Shown piece after piece: positions 24,029 to 31,846 of a stretch of 52,085 nucleotides of DNA. Within the stretch, counting starts at the first letter, position 1, and each line of letters opens with the position of its first letter. The position numbers were made by a program, and so were the translations under genes. Source of the DNA: a virus; IMG/VR virus record IMGVR_UViG_3300047446_000276, positions 1 to 52,085 of that record. The stretch is one strand, 5' to 3'. Under the pieces are notes generated by a model, which saw only the letters and a program-made list of their open reading frames with translations, did no database searches and was not told the DNA's origin.

Positions 24029-25752
24029 GCGATGATCGGATTCCGAATTGAGTCCATGAATGAGTCGGTCGTGTTTTGTGCTGCATCAATGAGCACTCGA
24101 CCGATCGCCATAATCAGCGCCACTGCGCCATCTATCTTGTTGTCGTCGCCCTGTTTGATTGGCCGGACGACGTCGTTGTTGCCCGGTAGGTTCTTGCCGA
24201 TCACATTTGCCACGCACCAGGTCATGATCGGATTCCCGTCATGATGGAAACGTCCCGACTCTATCGCTGCTTCGAGCTCTTTCATCGGGTCAGACATGTT
24301 GGTGTAGTTCTGGGTGATCGTGATCGGACTGAACCCCTCATCGTCGAGTTCATGGCTCAACCCCGTCGCGCCGAATGGGTCGATTGGTGATTCCCGGAGC
24401 GGCGCGTGGTGATTGGCTTCTTTGGTGTCTTCGAGGATTTCTCGATAATCGACTTCGGCACCTTCGGTGACATCAAGATGCTGGGAGTTGATCCAGGCTT
24501 GGAACCGCTCGCTCATCCGCTTGTTGTCACTGTTGAAAGCAGTATCCTCGGGGACCCAAAACTTTGGGCCGACGCTGTAGTAGTGAATCCGCCCATCAAT
24601 GACTCGCCAAAACAAACGAGCGCGTGAGTTCATATCGAGCTTGCGCGCCAGGTCGAAGCCCGCGATCCACTCTTGCCCCGCGAACTGGTCCAAGGTCAGC
24701 GAGGTGTCTTCGCAGGATTTCCAGCTTTCCATGTTGAAGAAGCCGGACTTCGCACTCACCCACAGGTTCAGATGCTTGGTCTTGAAAGTGTTGGTGAAGC
24801 GCGCAGATCGAATCGCCCTGGCCTGCTGGCTCTCCAAGTACTCCTGGAACACCGAGACGCCATGATTTGGGTTGGCCTTGGCCAACATCTTTGGATCGGT
24901 CCAGTCGTCCCCTTCATCCAGGGTCCAGATCCATCCGAACAACTCGTCATCGGGAACCGTGCCTTCGAGCATTTCGATGACCTGGCGGCGCTTGTCGTAG
25001 CAAGGGCCCTCGATATCCGCGCCTGACGTTGTGATGATGAACATCAGCGGCTGTCGTCTTGCACCCATGCCAGTCAGCATGGTGTCGTACTGCGCAGAGG
25101 TACGATGTTCATGGTACTCGTCGACTATCGCGCAACTAGGTGAAGCACCATCGCCAGGGTCACCAATCAGTGGCTCGAACCGGCTGAAGTCCGATGGTAT
25201 GTTCATGTTCGAGGCGTTAACCTCGATGCCCGCCGCCTGAATCAGCATGGGCGACTTGCTCACCATCAGTTTGGCCGGGCGGAACACCTCCCACGCCTGC
25301 TTCTCGGTGGTTGCGCCGGCATAGACCTCAGCGCCAAATTCACCATCGGCAACGAACATGCTGATGCCGACGCCAGCCGCGATCACCGACTTGCCGTTCT
25401 TGCGCGGCACCTCCCAGTAGCTTTCGCGGAACCGACGGTGCCCGCCCTTCTTCTTCACCCAGCCGAAGGTGACGGCCATCCCAAATAGCTGCCACGGCTC
25501 AAGCGTGATGAGCTGGCGCTTGAATGCCCATTCGCCTTTGGTGTGAGGCAGGAGCTGAATCAGCTTCAGCTTTTTCTCAGCCTTGGCCGGGTCGAACTTG
25601 AACCGATATCCGCGCTTGCGGCTGGCAGCAAGGTCGTCGAAATGCCGCTGTATGGCCTGGTGAATGTAGCGGCAGGCGGGCACTTTCCCCCTGAGCACAG
25701 ATCTACCCCACGCCATCGCCCGGTCGACGTTGGGGTGCAGGGCTTTGGTCAT
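24025..25752 (-). CDS. Terminase large subunit (TerL)
   Basis: A 575-aa ATPase-nuclease that drives DNA into the prohead and cuts it. The Walker A motif is V-P-R-K-N-G-K-S (115-122) and Walker B C-A-I-V-D-E (207-212). The nuclease domain starts with I-A-G-F-D-L-A-R (around 370) and has further conserved acidic residues. The gene follows the small subunit by one base and precedes the portal block. Confidence 0.94.
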   Translation of the reverse strand: MTKALHPNVDRAMAWGRSVLRGKVPACRYIHQAIQRHFDDLAASRKRGYRFKFDPAKAEKKLKLIQLLPHTKGEWAFKRQLITLEPWQLFGMAVTFGWVKKKGGHRRFRESYWEVPRKNGKSVIAAGVGISMFVADGEFGAEVYAGATTEKQAWEVFRPAKLMVSKSPMLIQAAGIEVNASNMNIPSDFSRFEPLIGDPGDGASPSCAIVDEYHEHRTSAQYDTMLTGMGARRQPLMFIITTSGADIEGPCYDKRRQVIEMLEGTVPDDELFGWIWTLDEGDDWTDPKMLAKANPNHGVSVFQEYLESQQARAIRSARFTNTFKTKHLNLWVSAKSGFFNMESWKSCEDTSLTLDQFAGQEWIAGFDLARKLDMNSRARLFWRVIDGRIHYYSVGPKFWVPEDTAFNSDNKRMSERFQAWINSQHLDVTEGAEVDYREILEDTKEANHHAPLRESPIDPFGATGLSHELDDEGFSPITITQNYTNMSDPMKELEAAIESGRFHHDGNPIMTWCVANVIGKNLPGNNDVVRPIKQGDDNKIDGAVALIMAIGRVLIDAAQNTTDSFMDSIRNPIIA

Positions 25753-26241
25753 TTATGAGCTCAGTAGTTGGGCAAATTCGTTCGTGGCTTTCTCTTTGTT
25801 TCCTCCGATGATGCGTGAGCGACTCGCGGGGTCCAGTCCCAGCATGGAGCCGAACGTCACCATCTGCCGCATCGATTCATTGGCTGCGGTCAGCGCTGGA
25901 TTCTTCATCGGACTGCCTTGGGACGATGAGACCACGATGCCGAACTCTTGCACCGATTCTTCAGCCATGCGCCACTTGTCGTAGGCCGTGCAAAACGCCT
26001 CGACGTTGTGCAGATCGGTAAGCGCGATGACGTGCTCCCGCAACAATTCAGGCACCAACATTTTCCACATCGTGGCGGCGCGATCACTCAGCCACTCCGG
26101 CGGATCGATGTCCTTGGTTACCTCAGAGAATTTCGGTTCAGCCGTATTCAACGCCCGTTTGCCGGGGTTTCCGGCCAATGCTTTTTTGGCCGTCGGCTTG
26201 GGTTTGCGACCACGGCCGGCGACCGTGGCGGTGCCTCCCAT
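25753..26241 (-). CDS. Terminase small subunit (P27 family)
   Basis: A 162-aa protein with a basic, Gly-rich start (G-R-G-R-K-P-K-P), then N-P-G-K-R and P-P-E-W-L-S, typical of P27-family small terminases. It recognises packaging-site DNA and positions TerL. The reading frame begins with ATG at 26241, 182 bp from the HNH gene; that spacer is a candidate cos region. Confidence 0.9.
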   Translation of the reverse strand: MGGTATVAGRGRKPKPTAKKALAGNPGKRALNTAEPKFSEVTKDIDPPEWLSDRAATMWKMLVPELLREHVIALTDLHNVEAFCTAYDKWRMAEESVQEFGIVVSSSQGSPMKNPALTAANESMRQMVTFGSMLGLDPASRSRIIGGNKEKATNEFAQLLSS

Positions 26242-26423
26242 CGCGCAACTCCTGAACTTTTAATTTCGCGGGTGTGAAAATCAGGTTCGGGGGACGGTGT
26301 CCGTATGAATAGCCCCTAACTTTTGGACCGCCCCCCACCATAGGCATCACCTATCGCACCATATCGGTGCGAGCTGCGCCATGTTTCCGTCGGGTTGCGG
26401 ACCAGAGGTTGCCACCCTTCGGG
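26242..26423. other. Candidate packaging (cos) region
   Basis: A 182-bp gap without a gene sits just before the small terminase gene. It contains ggaccgccccccacc at 26325-26339 and a perfect 7-bp dyad tcgcacc-atatc-ggtgcga at 26354-26372. In HK97-type phages the cos site often lies between HNH and terminase. This is inferred from position and structure only. Confidence 0.35.
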
Positions 26424-26789
26424 TTACGACGGTTTCCCGCCGGCGCCGAAGCGCGCCTCTCGTTTGGTCTTTGCCTCATGGCAATCGTGATTGATCGCGC
26501 GCAGGTTCGACGGTGTGTCGGTCCCACCCTGCGCAAGCGGAACGATATGGTCCACCTCATGCGCCGGTCGGATTCGGTCGAGCGATTTGCACTCCTCGCA
26601 TTGGCAGATGTAATGGTCGCGCTTCAGTACCTGGTCACGCAGCCTTCGCCACGGCCTGCCACCACGACCGGAACCGTTACGAGTCGACCACGGCTTGGCA
26701 AGGTGGGCATGCTCATCGCAATACCGCGCATTGCGGGTCAGCGTGTTGCACCCTTGGGCGTTACAGGGCTTCTGGGGTCGCAGGGGCAT
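26424..26789 (-). CDS. HNH endonuclease for DNA packaging
   Basis: A 121-aa HNH nuclease with zinc-like Cys pairs at the N-terminus (C-N-A-Q-G-C and Y-C-D-E-H), C-Q-C-E-E-C, then V-D-H-I-V-P-L-A-Q-G-G and N-H-D-C-H of the HNH fold. This is the HK97 gp74 family, which assists terminase in cos cleavage. Its position upstream of the terminase genes matches HK97-like phages. Confidence 0.9.
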   Translation of the reverse strand: MPLRPQKPCNAQGCNTLTRNARYCDEHAHLAKPWSTRNGSGRGGRPWRRLRDQVLKRDHYICQCEECKSLDRIRPAHEVDHIVPLAQGGTDTPSNLRAINHDCHEAKTKREARFGAGGKPS

Positions 26790-26800
26790 GAAAACCTCAG

Positions 26801-27004
26801 TTAACCGAGTAACAGCTGCGTCTGCTTCAGCGCGTGAGCGTGGAGCACTGCGACGATATAGCCGTTGGGTAGGCCGCCAGCCTTCGCTGCATCGAGCGCG
26901 GTGGTGATGGCTCGGTCGAGATGACCGACCTCAGCGTTCACATCTACAGCGGGCGGCGTGACTGGGGCTGGCGGAGGCAACATTTCTTTGGGTTTTCTTG
27001 GCAT
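26801..27004 (-). CDS. Hypothetical late protein (67 aa)
   Basis: A 67-aa protein with a Pro-rich first third (L-P-P-P-A-P-V-T-P-P) followed by a helical Ala/Leu-rich part (A-I-T-T-A-L-D-A-A-K). I do not recognise it. It lies 11 bp before the packaging HNH gene and ends the stretch between the first lysis cassette and the packaging module. Confidence 0.6.
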   Translation of the reverse strand: MPRKPKEMLPPPAPVTPPAVDVNAEVGHLDRAITTALDAAKAGGLPNGYIVAVLHAHALKQTQLLLG

Positions 27005-27115
27005 GTCTGATACTCACTATGTTCTCGCGCCATGAAACGGGAGCCTCTGAAAACGTGACGCGACTTGCTATGCTCATCGCTACATCGAGAGGTTGGCATC
27101 ATTAAGGAAATCGTT

Positions 27116-27322
27116 ATGGCATTGGATTGGCACTCGGTCGCTCTCACCCGCAGCACCCCGCTCGACGGGCACTACCGCAACACTCAAAACGTCCGGCGAT
27201 TCCTGATCTCGCAATGCGGGAACGGATTCAAATTTGATCGGCCGTTCATGGCATGGATCAAGGGCAATAAAAACCTGACCATGGGTGAAGTTGCTGATGA
27301 ATGGATGCGCCGGAATCGCTAA
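27116..27322 (+). CDS. DUF6434-like protein, plus strand inside the late operon
   Basis: A 68-aa protein with the DUF6434 pattern: D-W-H-S, then T-P-L-D-G-H-Y-R-N-T-Q-N-V-R-R-F, F-K-F-D-R-x-F-M-A-W and E-W-M-R-R. The family assignment is from memory. ATG at 27116 is chosen because AAGGAAATCG lies directly before it. It is in the opposite direction to all its neighbours, so it has its own promoter and may be expressed in the lysogen. Function unknown. Confidence 0.75.
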   Translation: MALDWHSVALTRSTPLDGHYRNTQNVRRFLISQCGNGFKFDRPFMAWIKGNKNLTMGEVADEWMRRNR

Positions 27323-27334
27323 TCTCCGTCCGGC

Positions 27335-27607
27335 CTACTTGCTCTTGCTGCGCTGGATCTGCGCGTCGACCTGATCAGCGCAGGTGTCGAGCAGGTTCAC
27401 CGCCCGATCCTTCAGTGCCCAGAGGTCACCGTTTAGTGCCAGGTCATTATCGCTGTCGCTGATGCGCTCGCACGGGACAAGCTCAGGGGGCTCGATCCTT
27501 ACCGTTGTTGTCTTTACCGGTGCTGGCGGGTTTGCCCCGCAGGCCGTCAGGCAAAGGCTGATCAGCCCACTTGCGAACAGCCGGGCTTTTGCGCTTGAGG
27601 TCTTCAA
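27335..27607 (-). CDS. Outer-membrane spanin lipoprotein (first lysis cassette)
   Basis: A 90-aa lipoprotein with hydrophobic signal residues about 9-22 and lipobox L-T-A-C, the mature protein starting at Cys23. The mature part has Pro-rich stretches (N-P-P-A-P-V, P-P-E-L-V-P) as in Rz1-type o-spanins. It starts with TTG at 27607, with GAGGAAAG upstream, and overlaps the Rz-like gene by 125 bp. It pairs with the 27483-27869 product. Confidence 0.8.
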   Translation of the reverse strand: MKTSSAKARLFASGLISLCLTACGANPPAPVKTTTVRIEPPELVPCERISDSDNDLALNGDLWALKDRAVNLLDTCADQVDAQIQRSKSK

Positions 27608-27869
27608 AGTCTTTCCTCGCCTTCAGGGCTTTCTGTTCGCTGGCCTTGAGCCGGTTATTGAGGTCAGCCTGGTAGGCAACGTTTCTTGCAGCCTCGGCGC
27701 GCAAGGTGGTGATCGTGGCTTGGCTTTCGACGTTGGCGGCAAGCGCTTCGGTCTTCGCCTTGGTCTCGATTGCCACCTCGCCTCGCAGCGCGATAACGCG
27801 GTACTGCTGGATGCCCACAAGGAGCAATGCAACCAACGCGATGATCACAGCGGTAGCGAAGGCCTTCAT
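27483..27869 (-). CDS. Inner-membrane spanin, Rz-like (first lysis cassette)
   Basis: A 128-aa protein with an N-terminal membrane anchor (residues 4-20, A-T-A-V-I-I-A-L-V-A-L-L-L-V) followed by a Lys/Glu/Ala/Arg-rich coiled coil to about 95 and a basic tail. This is the usual layout of Rz-type i-spanins. It starts at ATG 27869, overlapping the holin stop by 4 nt. The frame runs through the o-spanin gene. Confidence 0.82.
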   Translation of the reverse strand: MKAFATAVIIALVALLLVGIQQYRVIALRGEVAIETKAKTEALAANVESQATITTLRAEAARNVAYQADLNNRLKASEQKALKARKDFEDLKRKSPAVRKWADQPLPDGLRGKPASTGKDNNGKDRAP

Positions 27870-28195
27870 GGCGTTTCTGCCTTGCGTCCAAGGAACTTGA
27901 TGATCAGTTCCCGGATCGCAGTCACGCCGATAAAACCGATCGCACCGCCGGCGCCGACTGACAGGCTGGACGGCCAGGCCATCCACTCAATCACGCTGCT
28001 GGCCGACAGGCTCAGGCCACCGCACATCAACGCCTCAAGCAGCACGCGCCACTTATTCGCTTCCTTGCCCTCATAGAGCACACGAAGCATCGAGATGGTT
28101 GCGGCCATGATTGCCCCCTGCCAAAGCGGCGTAGAGAGGATCAGCCAGACGTGCGCCCAGAAGTCAGGTGTTTTTTCTGGCATGTTCGTCGACAT
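27866..28195 (-). CDS. Holin
   Basis: A 109-aa membrane protein. Segments 12-35, 54-72 and 78-95 are hydrophobic (A-H-V-W-L-I-L, E-A-L-M-C-G-G-L-S-L and G-A-G-G-A-I-G-F-I-G), so two to three transmembrane helices are likely, with a basic C-terminal tail K-F-L-G-R-K. It is the first gene of the lysis cassette with the Rz/Rz1 pair. It forms the pores that release endolysin. ATG at 28195 was chosen as the first good start; an upstream ATG at 28240 lacks a site. Confidence 0.82.
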   Translation of the reverse strand: MSTNMPEKTPDFWAHVWLILSTPLWQGAIMAATISMLRVLYEGKEANKWRVLLEALMCGGLSLSASSVIEWMAWPSSLSVGAGGAIGFIGVTAIRELIIKFLGRKAETP

Positions 28196-28228
28196 CCGAC
28201 AGACCACCCTTTCGGGATCGGAAAAATG

Positions 28229-28249
28229 AAAAACCCGCACTTGGCGGGG
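28229..28249 (-). terminator. Rho-independent terminator upstream of the holin
   Basis: On the minus strand CCCGC-CAAGT-GCGGG is followed by five T. It separates the DUF1983-like gene (28270-29136) from the holin. Confidence 0.7.
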
Positions 28250-28269
28250 ATTGGTATTCGGTAAGCGGA

Positions 28270-29136
28270 TCAGCGGCGATACAGCATTCCGCCTGGGCGA
28301 AGCTCGCGGATGATGGCGCTTCGAATCTGATCCTGTATCGCGACCGTTTTTTGAAGCTGATCGATCTTCGCAAGGCGAGCGGCTACAACGCCCTCCAAGG
28401 AGGCTACTCGGCTTTCCAGAGCTTGCACGGTTGCTGAATCCGCCTTTTCAATTTTGTCGATCTGGGCGGTGAGTTCTTTACCAAGTGCAGTTTCGCTGAT
28501 GGTTCCGGCGAGCATGTCCAGGATCTTTCCGGCATCTCCCTCGGCCAGAGCCTTCTCGAAATCGCTGGCGGGCTCGTTGTTTTCGCCCGTCACCCTTGAT
28601 GTAAGCACTGACGTAGCGTGTGCAGCACACTTGCCGTCACCGGCCAGGCCTACCCCAAAACCTGCGACATAACTTTGGCCGGCAGGAGAGACCGCAATCT
28701 TTGCCGCATAACCCGGTAATGTGTTGCTCAGTGCCGTCACGCCAGCATCCTTGACCAAGGCATCGTTGATGAAGACCTGATCGCCCGAAACAACGAAAGG
28801 CTTATCGATATTGCCCATGCGGATCACCACATGGCCGTCTCGCCAGAGCTCTATTTGCTCATTGCCGAACAGGATTCGGGTTCCCGCATTCGCGGCTTTC
28901 GCTTCACGCTCAGATTGCTCCTCTGCCGTTTCAAGGCGGGAGTATTCCAAAGTGGTGCGCCACTCGTCCCAGTCACCTTCATAGCTCACGTTGAACCGCT
29001 TGATCTCTGCCGACTCGCGAAACTCAGCCGGAACCTTCTGCAGTTCCGCTTCCCAGAACGCGAGAAGGTCACTTGCATTGGTAGGCAGGCTGGAGTCCGA
29101 GTAGTCGGCAACTTCAATCGAAACGGTCTTCTGCAT
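28270..29136 (-). CDS. DUF1983-like protein built from J tail-tip pieces, next to lysis genes
   Basis: A 288-aa protein. Residues about 95-150 contain the short I-E-L-W-R-D-G and K-P-F-V-V-S-G-D-Q, and then Y-V-A-G-F-G-V-G-L, echoing the C-terminal DUF1983 region of J (4345-10341). Residues about 195-230 repeat the J segment I-L-D-x-L-x-G-x-I, and the C-terminus is coiled coil. The pieces occur in a different order from J. It lies between the late promoter and the holin rather than with the tail genes. Its role may be tail-tip decoration or superinfection interference, but neither is shown. Confidence 0.75.
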   Translation of the reverse strand: MQKTVSIEVADYSDSSLPTNASDLLAFWEAELQKVPAEFRESAEIKRFNVSYEGDWDEWRTTLEYSRLETAEEQSEREAKAANAGTRILFGNEQIELWRDGHVVIRMGNIDKPFVVSGDQVFINDALVKDAGVTALSNTLPGYAAKIAVSPAGQSYVAGFGVGLAGDGKCAAHATSVLTSRVTGENNEPASDFEKALAEGDAGKILDMLAGTISETALGKELTAQIDKIEKADSATVQALESRVASLEGVVAARLAKIDQLQKTVAIQDQIRSAIIRELRPGGMLYRR

Positions 29137-29153
29137 GATGTGCTCCAGAAACG

Positions 29154-29178
29154 AAAAAGCCCCGGCAAATGCCGAGGC
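29154..29178 (-). terminator. Rho-independent terminator, second after the late promoter
   Basis: On the minus strand an imperfect stem GCCTCGGCA-TTT-GCCGGGGC is followed by five T. The ribosome binding site of the DUF1983-like gene (CTGGAG) lies right behind it. Confidence 0.7.
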
Positions 29179-29285
29179 TCGAAATGGTTTGCGTGTCTTC
29201 CCACGCTGCCCGCCAAAGCCACCCGGAGCATCAGAGCTGCGGGCGCTTTGACTGCCGGTGTTATTTCCGTTCGCCGCACTTCCGG

Positions 29286-29369
29286 CTATCGACGTCCAGG
29301 CCTTGCCCGAGGGCCCACCCTGGCTGTGGTTCCGCACACCGTCAGGTGATCGGTAGAGATCAGCGTCAT
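29286..29369 (-). CDS. Putative small peptide between the two late terminators (27 aa)
   Basis: A 27-residue frame rich in Thr, Arg, Gly and Pro follows GGAG with 8 bases spacing. It lies between the two terminators behind the late promoter. The start is good but the peptide has no recognisable motif, and the region may only be leader RNA. It is listed because the site is strong; expression is doubtful. Confidence 0.25.
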   Translation of the reverse strand: MTLISTDHLTVCGTTARVGPRARPGRR

Positions 29370-29388
29370 TCGCAGAACTCCAGAAACG

Positions 29389-29412
29389 AAAAACCCGGCG
29401 CGAGGGCCGGGT
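29389..29412 (-). terminator. Terminator directly after the late promoter (tR'-like)
   Basis: On the minus strand ACCCGGC-CCTCGC-GCCGGGT is followed by five T, about 55 bases behind the expected late transcription start. This is the layout of lambda pR' and tR', where Q must act to pass the terminator. Confidence 0.72.
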
Positions 29413-29470
29413 TCGGTATGTTTTGACTGTCGCCGCGTATCACCGCACGCAAGATCGACATGATGGAAGG

Positions 29471-29500
29471 AATTTACGGCCAAACGGCCATCTTGGTCAA
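29471..29500 (-). promoter_or_regulatory. Candidate late promoter (pR'-like)
   Basis: On the minus strand TTGACC (29500-29495) and TAAATT (29476-29471) are separated by 18 bases, a good sigma-70 fit. The -35 overlaps the stop codon of the Q-like gene, and a terminator follows. The start site would be near 29463. Confidence 0.6.
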
Positions 29501-30060
29501 GCGGCGTCCACGAATATTTGTTCTGCGTCGAATATCTCGGTGGCATGGATGACGGCAGCTTCCTCCAGAGCTTCCAAGCGCTTATGAATGCCGGTGCGCC
29601 AGTTGCGACGAGTGCGTTCAGGCGAACCAGCCGGATCCCAGGTGTTCATGTCGTAGAACTCGGTGGGCAGCACGATCATGTCAGTGGAGCGCTTGCCGGT
29701 CTGCACGCCTTTGAGCTTTGGGATCGCCCAAGCCGTGAGCGCCTTATAGATGAACAACTGGGGCGCTGGCGAGCTCATGCGGGATACAAGCCTGCCGATC
29801 GATGCGACTTTGTTCGCCTTGTGCGTCGAGTACCTGGCCACCAGAACATCCCAGTGAGCCTGATCCAACTCTCGATGCAGCAGCGCATACAGGCAGCAGT
29901 CATAGTCGAACTTGTCGCGGACCGAGATGGTGCTTCCAGTACCACCTTGGCGCGCGTCTGCGTCGATCAGTTTTTGCCATGACTGCTTCGTGCTGTTGTC
30001 GATGTTGTCAGCAGCCAGCACCCGGACCAAAGTCCCCATCACGTCTTTATAGATGCCCAT
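29497..30060 (-). CDS. Candidate Q-type late antiterminator
   Basis: A 187-aa basic protein. The N-terminal half contains D-Y-D-C-C-L-Y-A-L-L-H-R-E and W-D-V-L-V-A-R-Y-S-T-H-K-A-N-K-V; the middle has P-K-L-K-G-V-Q-T-G-K-R-S; the C-terminus is helical and acidic. I know no catalytic motif. Position decides the call: it is the last early gene, the late promoter overlaps its stop codon, and a terminator follows directly, as Q-pR'-tR' in lambda. It may bind DNA at the late promoter and modify RNA polymerase. Confidence 0.6.
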   Translation of the reverse strand: MGIYKDVMGTLVRVLAADNIDNSTKQSWQKLIDADARQGGTGSTISVRDKFDYDCCLYALLHRELDQAHWDVLVARYSTHKANKVASIGRLVSRMSSPAPQLFIYKALTAWAIPKLKGVQTGKRSTDMIVLPTEFYDMNTWDPAGSPERTRRNWRTGIHKRLEALEEAAVIHATEIFDAEQIFVDAA

Positions 30061-30063
30061 CGA

Positions 30064-30378
30064 TCAATCCCCCGTCCAATTCGTGCCGCCGGCGCCGCGG
30101 CGGTTATTCTGTTCGTACTGTTCGTGCGCGCCGCCTTGGGCATGGCGTGCACGGTTCAATTCGGCGGCCATGTTGCGCAGCTTCATGTTCAGCTGTGTCA
30201 CCAAGTCCTCGAGCGGCAACGCATCGCCGGTCGCCTGACATACCCAGCCCGATGCATGACAGTTGGCGCAATCGAGCTGGTGAAACACACCACTGATGAC
30301 GCCAGTGCCACGGCAGGCACCGCACTCCATCAGCGGCTTCAATTCCTTGCCGAAGGCCGGGCCGTGAGTCTTCTTCAT
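30064..30378 (-). CDS. DnaJ-type zinc-finger-like protein (104 aa)
   Basis: A small protein with two Cys pairs resembling DnaJ central zinc fingers: C-G-A-C-R-G-T-G (about 19-26) and C-A-N-C-H-A-S-G (36-43). A helical segment with M-K-L-R-N-M-A-A-E-L-N-R follows. In several phages such proteins sit just before Q. ATG at 30378 follows GAGGTGGGCA, and its first four bases overlap the preceding 57-aa gene. It could help Q or late expression; this is inference. Confidence 0.75.
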   Translation of the reverse strand: MKKTHGPAFGKELKPLMECGACRGTGVISGVFHQLDCANCHASGWVCQATGDALPLEDLVTQLNMKLRNMAAELNRARHAQGGAHEQYEQNNRRGAGGTNWTGD

Positions 30379-30548
30379 TGCCCACCTCGGCCTTTCTTTC
30401 TGTTGAGCCACGGCCGCGGGGCTGGGCCACTGGTGAGCGGAATGCTCCAGCCTTGAACGGCACGGCCAGCACTTAAAGCAGCGAGGCCAGCCCCGGAAAG
30501 AGATACCGCCAGCGAGGCCAGCAGAAGTGCAGATCGACCATTTTTCAT
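30375..30548 (-). CDS. Small exported or membrane-anchored peptide (57 aa)
   Basis: A 57-aa product starting M-K-N-G-R-S-A-L-L-L-A-S-L-A-V-S: a basic start and a hydrophobic segment (about 7-27) that is either a signal peptide or membrane anchor, then a short basic C-terminus. It is linked on both sides by 4-nt ATGA overlaps, with the recombinase gene before and the zinc-finger gene after, so it is translated within the early operon. Function unknown. Confidence 0.65.
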   Translation of the reverse strand: MKNGRSALLLASLAVSLSGAGLAALSAGRAVQGWSIPLTSGPAPRPWLNRKKGRGGQ

Positions 30549-31846
30549 GCTTTTGAAACCTCGCCATTCACAATGTTAGAAACTGTCTCGCGTCCCGCGC
30601 CGTTTGCGGCCTGCGCTGGGTTTTGCGAATCTTCATATTGGGCGTCTGTCAGGTTGTGGATTGCTTTGAATCCACGCTCATCTAACCAGTTGTGCCACTT
30701 CTCCAGAGCCGCCAGACGCTGCGCCCGAGCCTGCGTATTGATGTAGGTGCTTGCGATCTTGCCCAGCGAGTGGTTCAGCAACATCTCCCCGATGTGCCCG
30801 TCGATGCCTAGGTCAGTCCACGCGGTGCGGGCTACCTTGCGCAGGTCGTGGCTGGTCCACTCGCCTTTCCCAATCCGGGTGAACACACTGCTGGCCTGCC
30901 CTTCGCTCAGCGCCCGCCCGCGACGTGACGGGAACAGGTAGATGCCTTCGTAGCCTTGGGCGAGCTGGGCGGCGCGGTACCGGCTCAGCATGGCCTTGGC
31001 CTGGGCGGTCAGAGGCAGACGGTGCTCGGTGCGAGTCTTGGTGTTCTCGGCGGGGATGAACCACTCGGCATCAGTGATCGAGATGTCGCTCCAGCGGGTC
31101 AACCGGGTCTCACCGACGCGCGTGCCGTGGCACAGCATCATCAGAGCCAGCATGGCCTCGGCCGGAATCTGCTCGAACAGGTCGGCCAGCATCGGCACCA
31201 CATCCACCAGGTGCACGCCGCGCAGGCGGGCAGCCTTGGGCACGATGCGTGCCTTGGTGAAGTCGACGAACTTCATGCCGGCCATGGGGTTGCTGTCGAT
31301 CAGGCCCAGCTTCAGCGCCTGGCGGAACGCGACCACCAGCAGGCCGAACAGCTGCCGTACGTAGGACAGGGACAGTTCCTGCTGCGCGGGCCACATCAGC
31401 TCCTTGTCGAGCACGGCGGCGGTCAAGCTGCGGATCGGCGTCGAGTCGAGCCGTGGTTTCAGGTGGCACTTGATCGCGGACAGCGCTCCGGTCTTGCGCT
31501 TGGTGGAAAGCGAACGGTCCCGACCCATACGATCGCCGTACCAGTCCAGCATCTGACCGCACGTAGCCAGGCCGCCGACGGCGACAGCCGCCTCCGGATC
31601 ATGCAGCAGGCGTTGACGCAGCGCGGGCAGCTCAGCCACCACAGCAGCGGCACCCAGATCAGGCCAACGGGCGATGTGATTCCACGCCTTGCCCTTCACC
31701 AGATACCACGACCCGCGTTGGCGATCCTGCCCGAAGCGGAGGTACAGGCCCGGGTGGCGTGGATCACGCAGGTCATGCACGGCCAGATCGGCGGCCTGCC
31801 GACGGATCTCGGCATCGGACAGTTTCACGGCGCGGGTTTTGCTCAT
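30545..31846 (-). CDS. Second tyrosine recombinase, inside the early right operon
   Basis: A 433-aa tyrosine recombinase. The C-terminal catalytic domain is complete: Arg243 in C-H-G-T-R-V-G-E, Lys270 in E-N-T-K, His333/Arg336 in S-H-D-L-R, His359 in L-N-H-S, and the nucleophile Tyr368 in S-T-Y-I-N. The first ~100 residues resemble an arm-type DNA-binding domain. It is not the prophage integrase (50970-52085) but lies among nuclease genes, with 4-nt overlaps on both sides (start ATG 31846 over the VRR-NUC stop). It may resolve replication products or joint molecules, or use its own sites. Confidence 0.85.
   Translation of the reverse strand: MSKTRAVKLSDAEIRRQAADLAVHDLRDPRHPGLYLRFGQDRQRGSWYLVKGKAWNHIARWPDLGAAAVVAELPALRQRLLHDPEAAVAVGGLATCGQMLDWYGDRMGRDRSLSTKRKTGALSAIKCHLKPRLDSTPIRSLTAAVLDKELMWPAQQELSLSYVRQLFGLLVVAFRQALKLGLIDSNPMAGMKFVDFTKARIVPKAARLRGVHLVDVVPMLADLFEQIPAEAMLALMMLCHGTRVGETRLTRWSDISITDAEWFIPAENTKTRTEHRLPLTAQAKAMLSRYRAAQLAQGYEGIYLFPSRRGRALSEGQASSVFTRIGKGEWTSHDLRKVARTAWTDLGIDGHIGEMLLNHSLGKIASTYINTQARAQRLAALEKWHNWLDERGFKAIHNLTDAQYEDSQNPAQAANGAGRETVSNIVNGEVSKA

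Noticed and set aside
29137-29337. Upstream extension of the DUF1983-like gene from GTG 29337
   Set aside because: The extension runs through a terminator and the ribosome binding site that serves ATG 29136. It is Gly/Ser-rich and unrelated to the domain.
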